A DNA stretch of 64,000 nt from Chitinophaga niastensis (GCF_003014755.1 NZ_PYAW01000003.1:930001-994000); one strand, 5' to 3'. Counted from the first letter of the stretch, positions 1 to 8,953 are shown. Notes: generated by a model not told the origin, from the sequence alone. Translations and numbers: made by a program.

Positions 1-1318
1 TGATTTTTCGGATAGACTGCACCACCCTGCCCGGCATCGCACCGATATAGGTTTTGCGGTGTCCTCTGATCTCACTTTCATCATGTAATCCACCCAGGCT
101 CAAACGCACGTACTTGCGACCTACCGCATTGGCAATAGAACGCCCCAGCGAGGTTTTACCAATACCCGGAGGGCCTACGAAACAAAGAATAGGAGACTTC
201 ATATCGCCCTTCAGTTTCAATACAGCCAGGTATTCCAGTATACGCTCTTTGATCTTTTCCATGCCATAATGGTCATGGTCCAGTATTTTCTTCGCCTTTG
301 TCAGGTCGTAGCTATCTTTTGTGTATTCGCCCCAAGGCAGATCCAGCAAGAGATCCAGGTGATTATATACCACACTGTAATCCGGGGTGCTGGGGTGCAT
401 ACGCTCCAGTTTCTCAATACCTTTAGCAAAAGCTTCTGCTGCAGTGGCCGGCCATTTCTTTTCTTCGGCTTTGCGCTTCATTTCCTTGATCTCACGATCA
501 TTGGCATCGCCACCCAGTTCTTCCTTGATGGACTTCATCTGCTGCTGCAGGAAGTAATCCCGCTGCTGCTTGTCGAGGTCCGCCTTGGTTTTATTGGTAA
601 TCTTGTTTTTCAGCTCTGCCAGCTGCAATTCTGTTTGCAACAATTTCATCAACAACTCTGCACGTGTACGCAGGTTGTTGATTTCCAGCAGTTGCTGTTT
701 ATCTTTTACATCAGAATTGAGATTGGAAGAAACAAAGTGAACCAGGAAAGAGGGGTTTTCAATGTTTTTCAGGATGATGCTGGCTTCTGATGGCAGGTTT
801 GGCGACAGCTGAATGATTTGGGCAGCCAGATCTTTGATGGAAGAAATGTATGCTTCAAACTCCGAATCATCTTCTGCAGCTTCATCTTGTAAGACCGTAA
901 TTTTTGCTTTGAAATACGGATCTTCTGTAACTATTTCATCTATTTTGAAGCGTTTGCGGCCCTGGATAATGATAGTGGTACCACCATCGGGCATCTTAAT
1001 GAGCTTTACAATACGTGCCACAGTGCCCACATCGCTCAAATCCGCTACGTTCGGATCTTCTATCGTACTGTCTTTTTGCGCAACAACACCGATCAATTTG
1101 TCAGTCTTATACGCGTCATTTACTGCTTTTATAGATTTATCCCGGCCTACAGTGATAGGTAGTACAACACCCGGGAATAATACTGTATTTCGTAATGGTA
1201 ATAATGCCAGTTCATCGGGAATCTTTTCATCCTCCTGTCCTTCCCCGTCTTCATTCAAAGGGATAATAGGCATGAACTCCATTTCATCTTCCGAATTTCC
1301 TAAATAAAATCTATTCAT
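1..1318 (-). CDS. lon: ATP-dependent Lon protease, N-terminal part (runs off window)
   Basis: Cytosolic AAA+ serine protease that degrades misfolded and regulatory proteins. About 439 codons are visible from the ATG at 1316-1318; the gene leaves the left edge, so the rest of the AAA+ module and the Ser-Lys protease domain are not seen. Visible in order: an acidic N-terminus, the LON substrate-binding domain starting with LALLPLRNTVLFPGVV near residue 40, a long helical segment containing DYFLQQQMKSIKEEL, and the Walker A motif GPPGIGKTS near residue 382, followed by LGGLHDESEIRGHRKTYIGA as in Lon. The gene is transcribed away from its neighbour at 1520. A sigma-54-like sequence lies about 80 nt upstream. 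Identity is near certain. Confidence 0.97.
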   Translation of the reverse strand, partial: MNRFYLGNSEDEMEFMPIIPLNEDGEGQEDEKIPDELALLPLRNTVLFPGVVLPITVGRDKSIKAVNDAYKTDKLIGVVAQKDSTIEDPNVADLSDVGTVARIVKLIKMPDGGTTIIIQGRKRFKIDEIVTEDPYFKAKITVLQDEAAEDDSEFEAYISSIKDLAAQIIQLSPNLPSEASIILKNIENPSFLVHFVSSNLNSDVKDKQQLLEINNLRTRAELLMKLLQTELQLAELKNKITNKTKADLDKQQRDYFLQQQMKSIKEELGGDANDREIKEMKRKAEEKKWPATAAEAFAKGIEKLERMHPSTPDYSVVYNHLDLLLDLPWGEYTKDSYDLTKAKKILDHDHYGMEKIKERILEYLAVLKLKGDMKSPILCFVGPPGIGKTSLGRSIANAVGRKYVRLSLGGLHDESEIRGHRKTYIGAMPGRVVQSIRKI

Positions 1319-1398
1319 CTGAGATATTTAAAGCCTCATGAGGACATTCTGTCAGACAATCCTGTATTAGTCCTCTTTTTTTTATGTATACCTACATT

Positions 1399-1414
1399 GG
1401 CAAGTTTGGTGCCA
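1399..1414 (-). promoter_or_regulatory. Candidate sigma-54 (-24/-12) promoter upstream of lon
   Basis: On the minus strand the sequence reads TGGCACCAAACTTGCC. It has GG and GC at the spacing of the sigma-54 consensus TGGCAC-N5-TTGC(A/T), and only the last base departs. It lies about 80 nt upstream of the lon start codon. The same bases also form a 6-bp inverted repeat (TTGGCA/TGCCAA, 1397-1415), so a repressor site is an alternative. This is inference from sequence match only. Confidence 0.4.
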
Positions 1415-1464
1415 AGTGACGCACTGGCAGACGCCATTGGATCGTTCAGAAAGGGTGAAAAAGA

Positions 1465-1492
1465 AAATGTCCCGACCAAAGCCGGGACATTT
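1465..1492 (-). terminator. Rho-independent terminator downstream of the 1520-2128 gene
   Basis: A perfect 10-bp stem (AAATGTCCCG / CGGGACATTT) with an 8-nt loop is followed on the minus strand by a T-rich tract. It lies 28 nt past the stop codon of the beta-barrel gene. Confidence 0.85.
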
Positions 1493-1519
1493 ATCTTATA
1501 AAAATAAAATTAAAAAAAT

Positions 1520-2128
1520 CTACAGCGTAACACCTACTCCTATCTGGATGCTCTGATTTTTCCAGTTGCTGGTGTTAGCTACATCTTTGTAATCTTTCAC
1601 GTCGTTGAAACCAATGATGTAACGGGCACTGATGTTGATAATCGGGAGTTGCAGCCACAAACCAGCTACACCGGAAATATCACCACCTTTGAAAGCCTGA
1701 TTGGCAGCGCTAAGTACTTTCTTGTCGCTTACCATAGCTCCAAACTGAGGTCCTACCTGTAATTTAATACGGGGACTGCCCAAATCAATATTAGCCAGCA
1801 ATGGGATACTCAGGTAATTCATGTTAATGCTTTTTCCATTATCACTCAGATTACCTGTGTTATAAATCTGGCTGAAATCGTCTGTAGTTTTGGTTTTGGT
1901 AGAAGAGAACACTAATTCACCCTGTACTCCAAAACCCTTGATCAGGTTTACCTGCGCAAAACCGCCAATGTGGTAGCCCAACTTAAATCCATTCTGAAAG
2001 CCTGTACCATCAAGCTTTCCAAGATTTGCACCTCCTTTTACACCAAAGCGCAAAAGTTTGTTTTGTGCATTAACAGTTGAAACAGCAGCCATCATCAGCA
2101 CTGCTACGGCGAAAAACAGTTTTTTCAT
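1520..2128 (-). CDS. Secreted outer-membrane beta-barrel protein (PorT/OmpW-like fold)
   Basis: A 202-aa protein with a clear Sec signal peptide (MKKLFF start, cleavage after ...STVNAQ). The mature part is rich in alternating amphipathic strands with glycines (RFGVKGGANLGKL, GYHIGGFAQVNL, ARYIIGFND) and ends in a hydrophobic strand, IQIGVGVTL, which resembles a beta-barrel C-terminal signal. This matches the Bacteroidota family of small outer-membrane beta-barrels of unknown function (PF13568 type). It is monocistronic, with its own terminator at 1465-1492. Its substrate or role cannot be read from the sequence. The fold assignment is good; the function is open. Confidence 0.85.
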   Translation of the reverse strand: MKKLFFAVAVLMMAAVSTVNAQNKLLRFGVKGGANLGKLDGTGFQNGFKLGYHIGGFAQVNLIKGFGVQGELVFSSTKTKTTDDFSQIYNTGNLSDNGKSINMNYLSIPLLANIDLGSPRIKLQVGPQFGAMVSDKKVLSAANQAFKGGDISGVAGLWLQLPIINISARYIIGFNDVKDYKDVANTSNWKNQSIQIGVGVTL

Positions 2129-2240
2129 AAAATATGTATTGTTAGTAATGGTTAAAATATAGACGTCTTTAATAACAGATACCCCTATTTTGTAATTACG
2201 ATTTCCGTAGATACAAATTTCGTGCTATTTGTTAAAAGAA

Positions 2241-3149
2241 TCAGAAACTGTACGCCATACGCGCTGTAAAATAACTCATTATGTTTTGTTCAGTGCCTGA
2301 GAAAGGCTTGAAAACAGTGAAGGAAGGCGCCAGGTTCAGCCGCCCGATAAAATAGGATAAATTCAAAGTAACATCTATAGCCCGGGCTTCAAAATTGGAA
2401 TGATCTTCAAAATTCAGTTCTTTCCCGGGATGTTTTTTAACCTGCTTTAATTTAGGCGATCGTGTTACATACTGAAAGGCCTTGAGGTTGCTATAATAAT
2501 TGGCCGTGCCCATAGTAAAATTCACTGATGGGGTAAACAGCACCACATCTCTCCTGCTCATCACGGCATTAAAAATAAACGGATGCCTGAGGGCGGCAAT
2601 GAAATTAAAATCGTTACCACGGAAGGTTTCTTTTGTGTGGTTTCCTTCCAATGCATCTTTTCCCCAGCCATAATCCAGGCTCACACCCGGTTGCACCCAC
2701 CATTTACGATAGTAGAAATATGCAAATAATTCATTCGTTATAGGCGTAGTGGGTACATCGCTGGAGTCCGTAAACTCATAATGTGTATAGGAAATTCCTG
2801 TCAGGAAATTTTTGTTTTTCGTGTAGTCGTAACCGGCAGTCAGATCCCATTCAAACCAGGGTTTGTTGAGGGAATTAAAAAGATAATAAGCGCTAACGCC
2901 GGCGTAAAAACCGCTTTTATGATAATAAGATAAGGAGGGAGAGACAAATGTTTTTAAGATAATCGGCAATTCGAAGTTGGTAGTTTTGCTACCATAAGCC
3001 GGATTGTTGCCATAACCAACACCTAATACAACTTCACTCTTTTCCTCTTTGCGCAACAACGAATCCAGCTGTTTTTCCAGCTCAGCTAAAGATTGGCTCG
3101 CCGCCACATGGCTACATAGCAATAACAAGATTAAGAAGTATAGGCGCAT
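2241..3149 (-). CDS. Secreted hypothetical protein, probable outer-membrane protein
   Basis: A 302-aa protein with a signal peptide (hydrophobic stretch LYFLILLLLCSHVAAS) and then a short helical segment, ELEKQLDSLLRKEEK. The rest is dense in aromatic, amphipathic beta-strand-like segments (SYYHKSGFYAGVSAYYLF, WDLTAGYDYTKN, YFTARMAYSF), which suggests an outer-membrane barrel. I do not recognise the family. It lies 112 nt upstream of the 2128 gene on the same strand, so the two could be cotranscribed. Confidence 0.75.
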   Translation of the reverse strand: MRLYFLILLLLCSHVAASQSLAELEKQLDSLLRKEEKSEVVLGVGYGNNPAYGSKTTNFELPIILKTFVSPSLSYYHKSGFYAGVSAYYLFNSLNKPWFEWDLTAGYDYTKNKNFLTGISYTHYEFTDSSDVPTTPITNELFAYFYYRKWWVQPGVSLDYGWGKDALEGNHTKETFRGNDFNFIAALRHPFIFNAVMSRRDVVLFTPSVNFTMGTANYYSNLKAFQYVTRSPKLKQVKKHPGKELNFEDHSNFEARAIDVTLNLSYFIGRLNLAPSFTVFKPFSGTEQNIMSYFTARMAYSF

Positions 3150-3264
3150 GTTTTAAGTAGTACGTGCCCACAATATAAGCGTAATTCAGCATTTAACTAC
3201 GCGCTACCCGTGAATGAGGATAATGTGCAGTTAAACGCTGTTTTTTTGTCGTTCAGCTCATAAA

Positions 3265-4533
3265 TTATACCAGGTCGATGACGGTAATTTCAGGAAGTAC
3301 ACCTACTCTGCCCGGATAACCCAGGAAACCAAAACCTCTGTTTACATAAAGGAATTGTTCGCCATTTTTGTACAGTCCTGCCCATTCTTTATAAAAGTAT
3401 TGTGCAGGGCTCCATTTCAGTCCGGGTATTTCAATACCAAACTGCATACCGTGGGTATGGCCGGCCAGCGTGAGCGCAATATCCGGATAATCGGTACGTA
3501 TCTGTGAATCCCAATGGGTTGGATCGTGTGACAACAGGATCTTGAACGGAATATGATCAGTGCCTTCGTAAGCGCGTTTCAGGTCGCCATAACGCGGGAA
3601 GCGTTTTAGTGCGCTCCAGTTTTCTACGCCCAGCAAAACAATCTGTTCACCATTGCGCTCCAGGATAGCATTTTCATTCATCATCAGCTTCCAGCCCAGT
3701 TCTCCATGAATGGCTTTTAAGCGTTCCAGGTTCTCATGCTGCAAAGCGCTGTAGCCATTGGGCGTTTTATCCGGCCATGGGTAATAGTCGCCATAGTCGT
3801 GATTACCAAGGGTAGAATATACGCCCATGGGGGCTTTTACCTGGCTAAACACATCCATCCATTCATGCATTTCATCGGCACGGTCGTTCACCAGATCGCC
3901 GGTAAACAGTATCAGGTCCGGCTTCTGGTCGTTGATCAGCTTTACTCCTTTTAACACAGCTTCCCTGTTGGCAAAGCTGCCGGAGTGGATGTCTGATATC
4001 TGCACAATGCGCAAGCCTTTAAATGAGGCTGGCAGATGCTTAAAGCTCATTTTTATTTTATGTACCCGGTAATTGTATTTGTTGGAGAAGCCATATACGA
4101 GGGTAGCAAACAGTGATCCTCCGGCAATCAGCCCCAGTCTGTTCAGGAACTGGGATCGGGATAAGCCGCTTACCACGCCTTCCATAGCTACCGCCTGGCT
4201 TTCGCCGGTAAGTTTGCGAAACACCCATAACACTCCTCTGCGCAGGTCGTCAATTAACAGGAATACAGCTGTTAACAGTTTAGCCAGCACCAGTCCTATG
4301 AAAATGGCCATCAGATAGGATTTCAGCTGAGCCGGCCAGTTATGCCAGTTAATATAAGGCAGTAATGCTATCATTATCAGACAGCTGACAGATATCAACC
4401 AATAAACAGTATAGGTAACATTTCTTACCCTGGGGGTAGACATATACACCATGGCCCGTATGGCCTGGAATACATAAATATCCAATAAAAGGAGGAAAAC
4501 TATAAGGATGACGGAATTTAACCCAGATCGCAT
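3265..4533 (-). CDS. Membrane-anchored calcineurin-like metallophosphoesterase
   Basis: A 422-aa protein of the YkuE/YaeI type. Residues about 1-160 carry several hydrophobic segments (SVILIVFLLLLDIYVF near the start, others near residues 40-90 and 130-150), so it is probably anchored in the inner membrane with its catalytic domain at the C-terminus. The di-metal motifs appear in the expected order: QISDIHSG, FTGDLVND, LGNHDYG, LSHDPTHW and LAGHTHGMQFG. Relatives hydrolyse phosphoesters such as UDP-diacylglucosamine-type lipids, but no substrate can be named here. It looks monocistronic and has no terminator-like hairpin immediately after it. Confidence 0.9.
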   Translation of the reverse strand: MRSGLNSVILIVFLLLLDIYVFQAIRAMVYMSTPRVRNVTYTVYWLISVSCLIMIALLPYINWHNWPAQLKSYLMAIFIGLVLAKLLTAVFLLIDDLRRGVLWVFRKLTGESQAVAMEGVVSGLSRSQFLNRLGLIAGGSLFATLVYGFSNKYNYRVHKIKMSFKHLPASFKGLRIVQISDIHSGSFANREAVLKGVKLINDQKPDLILFTGDLVNDRADEMHEWMDVFSQVKAPMGVYSTLGNHDYGDYYPWPDKTPNGYSALQHENLERLKAIHGELGWKLMMNENAILERNGEQIVLLGVENWSALKRFPRYGDLKRAYEGTDHIPFKILLSHDPTHWDSQIRTDYPDIALTLAGHTHGMQFGIEIPGLKWSPAQYFYKEWAGLYKNGEQFLYVNRGFGFLGYPGRVGVLPEITVIDLV

Positions 4534-4686
4534 TATGAAAATTTAATATAGATATAAAATGAACAAGCAATTTAATACAACTTATCTGGTCAGAAAAGTT
4601 AAAACCAGTTGGTTGTTGGTATGTAGACGAATAACACGCGGATGAATTGTATGTTTTTATTTTTTTTATTAGGAAGAGAGAAACAT

Positions 4687-4694
4687 TACATTTG
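4687..4694 (+). promoter_or_regulatory. Orphan Bacteroidota -7 box
   Basis: TACATTTG matches the TAnnTTTG consensus of the Bacteroidota primary sigma factor. No coding sequence begins close downstream, so it may be a chance match or may drive an untranslated RNA. Confidence 0.3.
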
Positions 4695-4797
4695 CTGGCC
4701 GACCGGGCTTATTGTAGATAATTTTAATATTTTCTTAATATATTAATCTTACCCCTGCTGAAACTGGCTAATAATTAACCCATTAACATGTTGAGGG

Positions 4798-4816
4798 AAC
4801 TGTTCTGCGAACAGTT
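4798..4816. repeat. Short perfect hairpin or operator
   Basis: AACTGTTC-tgc-GAACAGTT is an 8-bp perfect inverted repeat with a 3-nt loop. It is not followed by a T-run on either strand, so it does not look like a terminator. It lies about 50 bp upstream of the promoter box at 4865 and could be a regulator site. Confidence 0.45.
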
Positions 4817-4864
4817 TGTGTATAAATAAATATACTACAGCGCCCGAATTTTACCTAATCGTTG

Positions 4865-4872
4865 TATTTTTG
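4865..4872 (+). promoter_or_regulatory. Probable promoter (-7 box) of the UPF0173 gene
   Basis: TATTTTTG matches TAnnTTTG and would give a 5' leader of roughly 105 nt before the start codon at 4984. Confidence 0.5.
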
Positions 4873-4983
4873 TCCGATTGGGGCTACTTTTAAATAAAGG
4901 TGAAGGATTAATAGCAATTAATTGAGGTGATACAAGATACAAAATTCTCAATTATTACATATTAATTGTTAATTGGTTAGACG

Positions 4984-5664
4984 ATGAAATATACTTGTTA
5001 CGGACATTCCTGCTTTGCGGTGGAAATAAAGGGTAAAAGGATTCTTTTTGATCCTTTCATCACCCATAATGAGCTGGCGAAAAAAGTAGACATCCATGCC
5101 ATAACGGCGGATTACATTTTTGTTTCTCATGGTCACGAGGATCATACTGCGGATCTTGTGGAGCTGGCAAAGAGAACCAATGCCACAGTAGTATCTAATT
5201 TTGAGATAGTTACCTGGGCAGGTAAGCAGGGCATAGAGAAATTGCATCCCATGAATACCGGTGGTAAATGGAAATTTGACTTTGGCACCGTAAAATGTGT
5301 GGTGGCACAGCATTCCAGCAGCTTACCCGATGGTACCTATGGTGGCAATCCTATGGGATTTGTGTTTATGACGGAAGAAGGCAATTTTTATTATTCCGGC
5401 GATACGGCGCTCACAATGGATATGGAACAGATACCGACAATAGCAGCACTGGATTTTGCAGTGTTACCTATTGGCGATAATTTCACCATGGGCATAGAAG
5501 ATGCCATTGCTGCAGCTGAACTGATAGAATGCGATAAAATAATCGGTGTACACTACGATACTTTCGGCTACGTTAAGATTGACACAAAGGAGGCCGTGCA
5601 ACAATTTGAAGATGCTGGTCTGGATCTATTGCTACCTGAAATAGGAAGTACCATAGAGATTTGA
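4984..5664 (+). CDS. UPF0173 metal-dependent hydrolase (metallo-beta-lactamase fold)
   Basis: A 226-aa cytosolic protein, the usual length for the UPF0173/UlaG-like group. The N-terminal GHSCFAVE motif and the metal-binding HGHEDH motif (residues 49-54) are intact. Further ligands lie in AQHSSS, in YSGDTAL (Asp) and in the C-terminal VHYDTF. Relatives are broadly annotated as metal-dependent hydrolases with unknown physiological substrates. It is followed after 67 nt by parA on the same strand, without an obvious terminator. Confidence 0.92.
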   Translation: MKYTCYGHSCFAVEIKGKRILFDPFITHNELAKKVDIHAITADYIFVSHGHEDHTADLVELAKRTNATVVSNFEIVTWAGKQGIEKLHPMNTGGKWKFDFGTVKCVVAQHSSSLPDGTYGGNPMGFVFMTEEGNFYYSGDTALTMDMEQIPTIAALDFAVLPIGDNFTMGIEDAIAAAELIECDKIIGVHYDTFGYVKIDTKEAVQQFEDAGLDLLLPEIGSTIEI

Positions 5665-5731
5665 GGAAGAGGCGATCATTGCTAATTTATCCTTTATCCT
5701 ATAAATAACCTTTGAATTTTTAAATTACACA

Positions 5732-6553
5732 ATGGCTAGAATAATCGCAATCGCTAACCAGAAAGGTGGCGTAGGAAAAACTACAAGTGCAATAAACCTG
5801 GCAAGCAGCCTGGCTGTGCTGGAATTTAAAACACTGCTGGTAGACGCCGACCCACAGGCAAACAGCACCACAGGGCTTGGTTTTGACCTGCGCAATGTGC
5901 AGCAAAGCCTGTATGACTGCATGGTGAATGATGTTCAGGCCAAAGATATCGTACTGGAATCCGATACACCCAACCTGAAAGTAATGCCTTCCCATATAGA
6001 CCTGGTAGGTGCGGAAATGGAACTCATCAATCATCCTACCCGGGAAAGAGTGATGAAACAGGTGATAGATAGCGTAAAAGATGATTATGATTTTGTTATA
6101 GTTGACTGCTCTCCCTCACTTGGTTTGATTACTGTAAATGCCCTCGTGGCCTCTGACTCCGTGATTATCCCGGTACAATGCGAATTTTTTGCACTGGAAG
6201 GTTTGGGAAAATTGCTGAATACCATTAAAATTGTACAGAGCAATCTGAATAAGGAACTGGAAATTGAAGGCATCCTGATGACCATGTATGATGGTCGTTT
6301 GCGCCTGAGCAACCAGGTGGTGGATGAGGTGAAACAACACTTTGAAGAAAGCGTTTTTAACACTATCATACACCGCAATACCAAACTGGGTGAAGCTCCC
6401 AGCTTTGGTAAATCTGTAATTATGTACGATGCAGCCAGCACAGGTGCCATCAATTATTTGAATCTGGCAAAAGAAATTCTGCAGAAACATGATTACACAC
6501 AAATTAAATCTAAAGACAAAATCCTAGCTATTAACGATGACCAATCCAAGTAA
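5732..6553 (+). CDS. parA: Chromosome partitioning ATPase ParA/Soj
   Basis: A 273-aa deviant Walker-type ATPase that drives origin segregation together with ParB. Residues 11-18 are the ParA motif KGGVGKTT with the signature lysine; Walker A' and B elements follow (LLVDADPQANSTTGLG, FVIVDCSPSLG). The length is typical for chromosomal Soj rather than the longer plasmid ParA proteins that carry an N-terminal DNA-binding domain. Its last 17 nt overlap parB, so the two are translationally coupled. A parAB pair suggests parS sites nearby, but none was identified by eye. Confidence 0.97.
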   Translation: MARIIAIANQKGGVGKTTSAINLASSLAVLEFKTLLVDADPQANSTTGLGFDLRNVQQSLYDCMVNDVQAKDIVLESDTPNLKVMPSHIDLVGAEMELINHPTRERVMKQVIDSVKDDYDFVIVDCSPSLGLITVNALVASDSVIIPVQCEFFALEGLGKLLNTIKIVQSNLNKELEIEGILMTMYDGRLRLSNQVVDEVKQHFEESVFNTIIHRNTKLGEAPSFGKSVIMYDAASTGAINYLNLAKEILQKHDYTQIKSKDKILAINDDQSK

Positions 6554-7454
6554 GAAAGAGGCGTTGGGTAAAGGCATCCGCTCACTGCTTCAAAACATAG
6601 ATACTGATCTGAAGCAAACCGCTGGCGCCCTGGGCGAAAAAGCGGCTGCGGCTGCAACCGGTATGGAACGCATATCGCTGGATCAGATTGTGACCAATCC
6701 GAAACAGCCGCGTCGTGACTTTGATGAGGTTTCTTTACAGGAGCTGAGCCAGTCTATCAGGCTGCACGATGTTATTCAACCTATTACGGTTGCCAGGATC
6801 ACCAATAAGAAATTCCAGCTCATTGCAGGGGAAAGACGTTTAAGAGCCAGCAAAATGGCTGGTTTGAAAGACATCCCCGCCTACATCCGTCAGGTAAATG
6901 ATCAGGAATTGCTGGAACTGGCGCTGCTGGAAAATCTTCAGCGCGAAAACCTGAATGCCATTGAGGTGGGATTGAGTTACAAACGGTTAATGGAAGAATG
7001 CACCCTTACACAGGAGCAGGTAGCCGACCGTATGGGCAAAGAAAGAAGTACTGTAACCAACTATATACGTTTGTTGAAGCTGCCGCCTGATATCCAGGTA
7101 GCGGTGCGTAACGCACAACTCAGCATGGGCCATGCCCGTGTACTGACCGGTGTTGAAAATGTGGAGAACCAACTTTTTCTGTATAACGAAATACTGAAAA
7201 ACGGTTTGTCTGTAAGACAAACAGAAGAACTGGCACGCAGAATTAACCAGGCAGATAAGGGTCATCAACAGAAGTCTGTAAAAATAAAATTACCGCCGGC
7301 TTTCCAGAAGATACAGGACAACCTGGCTTCTCATTTTTCTACAAAAGTGAAACTGGACAGAGGCAAAAGCGGTAAAGGCAGCATTTTGATTGAATTCTAT
7401 TCAGATGAAGAGCTGGATAGTATCCTCGAAAAAATAGATATATACGGTGGCTAA
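6537..7454 (+). CDS. parB: Chromosome partitioning protein ParB/Spo0J
   Basis: A 305-aa parS-binding CTPase clamp. After a variable Ala-rich N-terminus come the ParB box region (NPKQPRRDFDE), the CTP-binding segment GERRLRAS, and a central helix-turn-helix, QEQVADRMGKERSTVTNYIR. The C-terminal dimerisation domain ends in an acidic stretch (FYSDEELDSILEKI). It starts inside parA and ends just before the DUF5683 gene, giving a tight three-gene unit that is common in Bacteroidota. Confidence 0.97.
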   Translation: MTNPSKKEALGKGIRSLLQNIDTDLKQTAGALGEKAAAAATGMERISLDQIVTNPKQPRRDFDEVSLQELSQSIRLHDVIQPITVARITNKKFQLIAGERRLRASKMAGLKDIPAYIRQVNDQELLELALLENLQRENLNAIEVGLSYKRLMEECTLTQEQVADRMGKERSTVTNYIRLLKLPPDIQVAVRNAQLSMGHARVLTGVENVENQLFLYNEILKNGLSVRQTEELARRINQADKGHQQKSVKIKLPPAFQKIQDNLASHFSTKVKLDRGKSGKGSILIEFYSDEELDSILEKIDIYGG

Positions 7455-7467
7455 GAAGGCTGGATAC

Positions 7468-8148
7468 ATGTTTCATTCACTACGTTACTTTTTCCTGGTA
7501 TTGCTGACGATTGTTATGTCTGTTCCCTTGCGGGCACAGCACGATACTTTACGTCCGGCTGCCAAAACAATGGATACTGTGATCCGGCTCACCAAGGCGC
7601 CCGGAACAGATACCCTTAAGTCAAAGCACTACAAGGATTCTACCTTCGCAGTGGCAACACCACTGCCTCATAGTCCGCGTAAAGCAGCTTTGTACTCCGC
7701 CGTATTACCCGGCCTGGGACAGGCTTACAACAGAGAGTACTGGAAAATACCACTGGTATATGCCGCATTGGGTACCTGTACTTATTTTTTCATTGATAAC
7801 ATGAAATTGTACAAATCCTTCCGGGATGCCTACCGCATACGTAAGAATGGCAACCCTGGTATTGTAGATCAATATGCCAACCTGATTCAGGATGCAGAGG
7901 GATTAAAACAATACAGGGATTACTACCGGCAAAACGTGGATTACTCTGTATTATTCTTTGTGCTGGCGTATGGTTTAAATATTGCAGATGCCACAGTATT
8001 CGCGCATCTGCGCACCTTTGATATGTCCAGTGATCTCAGTATGCGTATATCACCTACTTTGATCAACAACCGTACACTGGGCATAGGTGTGAATATTTCG
8101 CTGGGAGGCAAAAAAGCTGGTAATAGCCGGTACGTTGCCGGTCGCTGA
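7468..8148 (+). CDS. DUF5683-family envelope protein
   Basis: About 226 aa from the ATG at 7468. A GTG at 7447 that overlaps the parB stop would add seven residues; I prefer 7468 because it places a normal signal peptide (MFHSLRYFFLVLLTIV, ending near VPLRAQ) at the N-terminus. The central part PRKAALYSAVLPGLGQAYNR is the conserved DUF5683 signature, a glycine-proline turn between hydrophobic helices, followed by further hydrophobic segments around residues 100 and 165. This family regularly follows parB in Bacteroidota, but its function is unknown. A link to envelope changes around chromosome segregation is only an inference from gene order. Confidence 0.88.
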   Translation: MFHSLRYFFLVLLTIVMSVPLRAQHDTLRPAAKTMDTVIRLTKAPGTDTLKSKHYKDSTFAVATPLPHSPRKAALYSAVLPGLGQAYNREYWKIPLVYAALGTCTYFFIDNMKLYKSFRDAYRIRKNGNPGIVDQYANLIQDAEGLKQYRDYYRQNVDYSVLFFVLAYGLNIADATVFAHLRTFDMSSDLSMRISPTLINNRTLGIGVNISLGGKKAGNSRYVAGR

Positions 8149-8187
8149 TAACTATCAATCAATATCAACATACAATTAGCAAGGGTC

Positions 8188-8898
8188 ATGAAAATAGCGC
8201 TCATCGGATATGGTAAAATGGGACAGGCAATAGATGCTATTGCTACTGCTAAAGGGCACGAAATAGTGCTCCGGGCAAACAGTAAACACCCGCTGGCAAA
8301 GGAACACCTGGAACAGGCAGACGTAGCCATTGAATTTACCACTCCTGAAACAGCTTATCATAATGTATTAAAGTGCTTTGAAGCCAATGTACCCGTAGTT
8401 TGCGGTACCACGGGATGGCTGGATAAATTGCCTGAAATAAAAGCGATTTGTGCAGAAAAGCAGCAGGCGTTTTTACATGCTACCAACTTCAGCATTGGTG
8501 TGAACATATTTTTTGAAGTAAACAAGAAGCTGGCCGCCCTGATGGCCAGTCAGTCGCAATATGATGTATGGATGGAAGAAATTCACCATACACACAAAAA
8601 AGATGCACCAAGCGGTACTGCCCTTACACTGGCAGAACAGGTACTGGCGTCTGTAACACGTAAGACAGGTTGGGCAAATGAAGAAAGCAAACAACCGGAA
8701 ACCCTGTCTATCATTTCCAAACGCATAGATCCGGCTCCGGGCACACATACCATTACCTATACCTCCGGCATTGATGATATCACCATTACGCATACTGCCC
8801 ATTCCAGGGAAGGTTTTGCCGCAGGTGCCGTTGTTGCCGCAGAATGGCTGAAAGGCAAGACAGGGGTATTCACCATGAGAGATGTGCTGAACCTTTAG
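8188..8898 (+). CDS. dapB: 4-hydroxy-tetrahydrodipicolinate reductase
   Basis: A 236-aa cytosolic enzyme of the diaminopimelate/lysine pathway that reduces hydroxy-tetrahydrodipicolinate with NAD(P)H. The N-terminal Rossmann motif is GYGKMG (residues 7-12) and the DapB signature EIHHTHKKDAPSGTA is at residues 131-145, with the catalytic His and Lys. It is shorter than the enterobacterial enzyme (about 270 aa), as is usual in Bacteroidota. It follows the DUF5683 gene by 39 nt on the same strand and is probably cotranscribed with parAB. Confidence 0.96.
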   Translation: MKIALIGYGKMGQAIDAIATAKGHEIVLRANSKHPLAKEHLEQADVAIEFTTPETAYHNVLKCFEANVPVVCGTTGWLDKLPEIKAICAEKQQAFLHATNFSIGVNIFFEVNKKLAALMASQSQYDVWMEEIHHTHKKDAPSGTALTLAEQVLASVTRKTGWANEESKQPETLSIISKRIDPAPGTHTITYTSGIDDITITHTAHSREGFAAGAVVAAEWLKGKTGVFTMRDVLNL

Positions 8899-8953
8899 TT
8901 TTTATCTGTCAGTGCCTGTCTTTGGGCCTAATAGCTAACAGCTAAAAACAGCT

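Larger units (their letters stand above)
4534..4983. other. 450-bp AT-rich intergenic region with two promoter boxes and a hairpin
   Basis: This lies between divergent genes. It holds a TAnnTTTG box at 4687-4694 with no gene within about 290 bp downstream, a perfect 8-bp hairpin at 4798-4816, and a second TAnnTTTG box at 4865-4872 that fits the UPF0173 gene. No convincing coding frame was seen. A small RNA starting near 4700 is possible but unproven. Confidence 0.5.
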
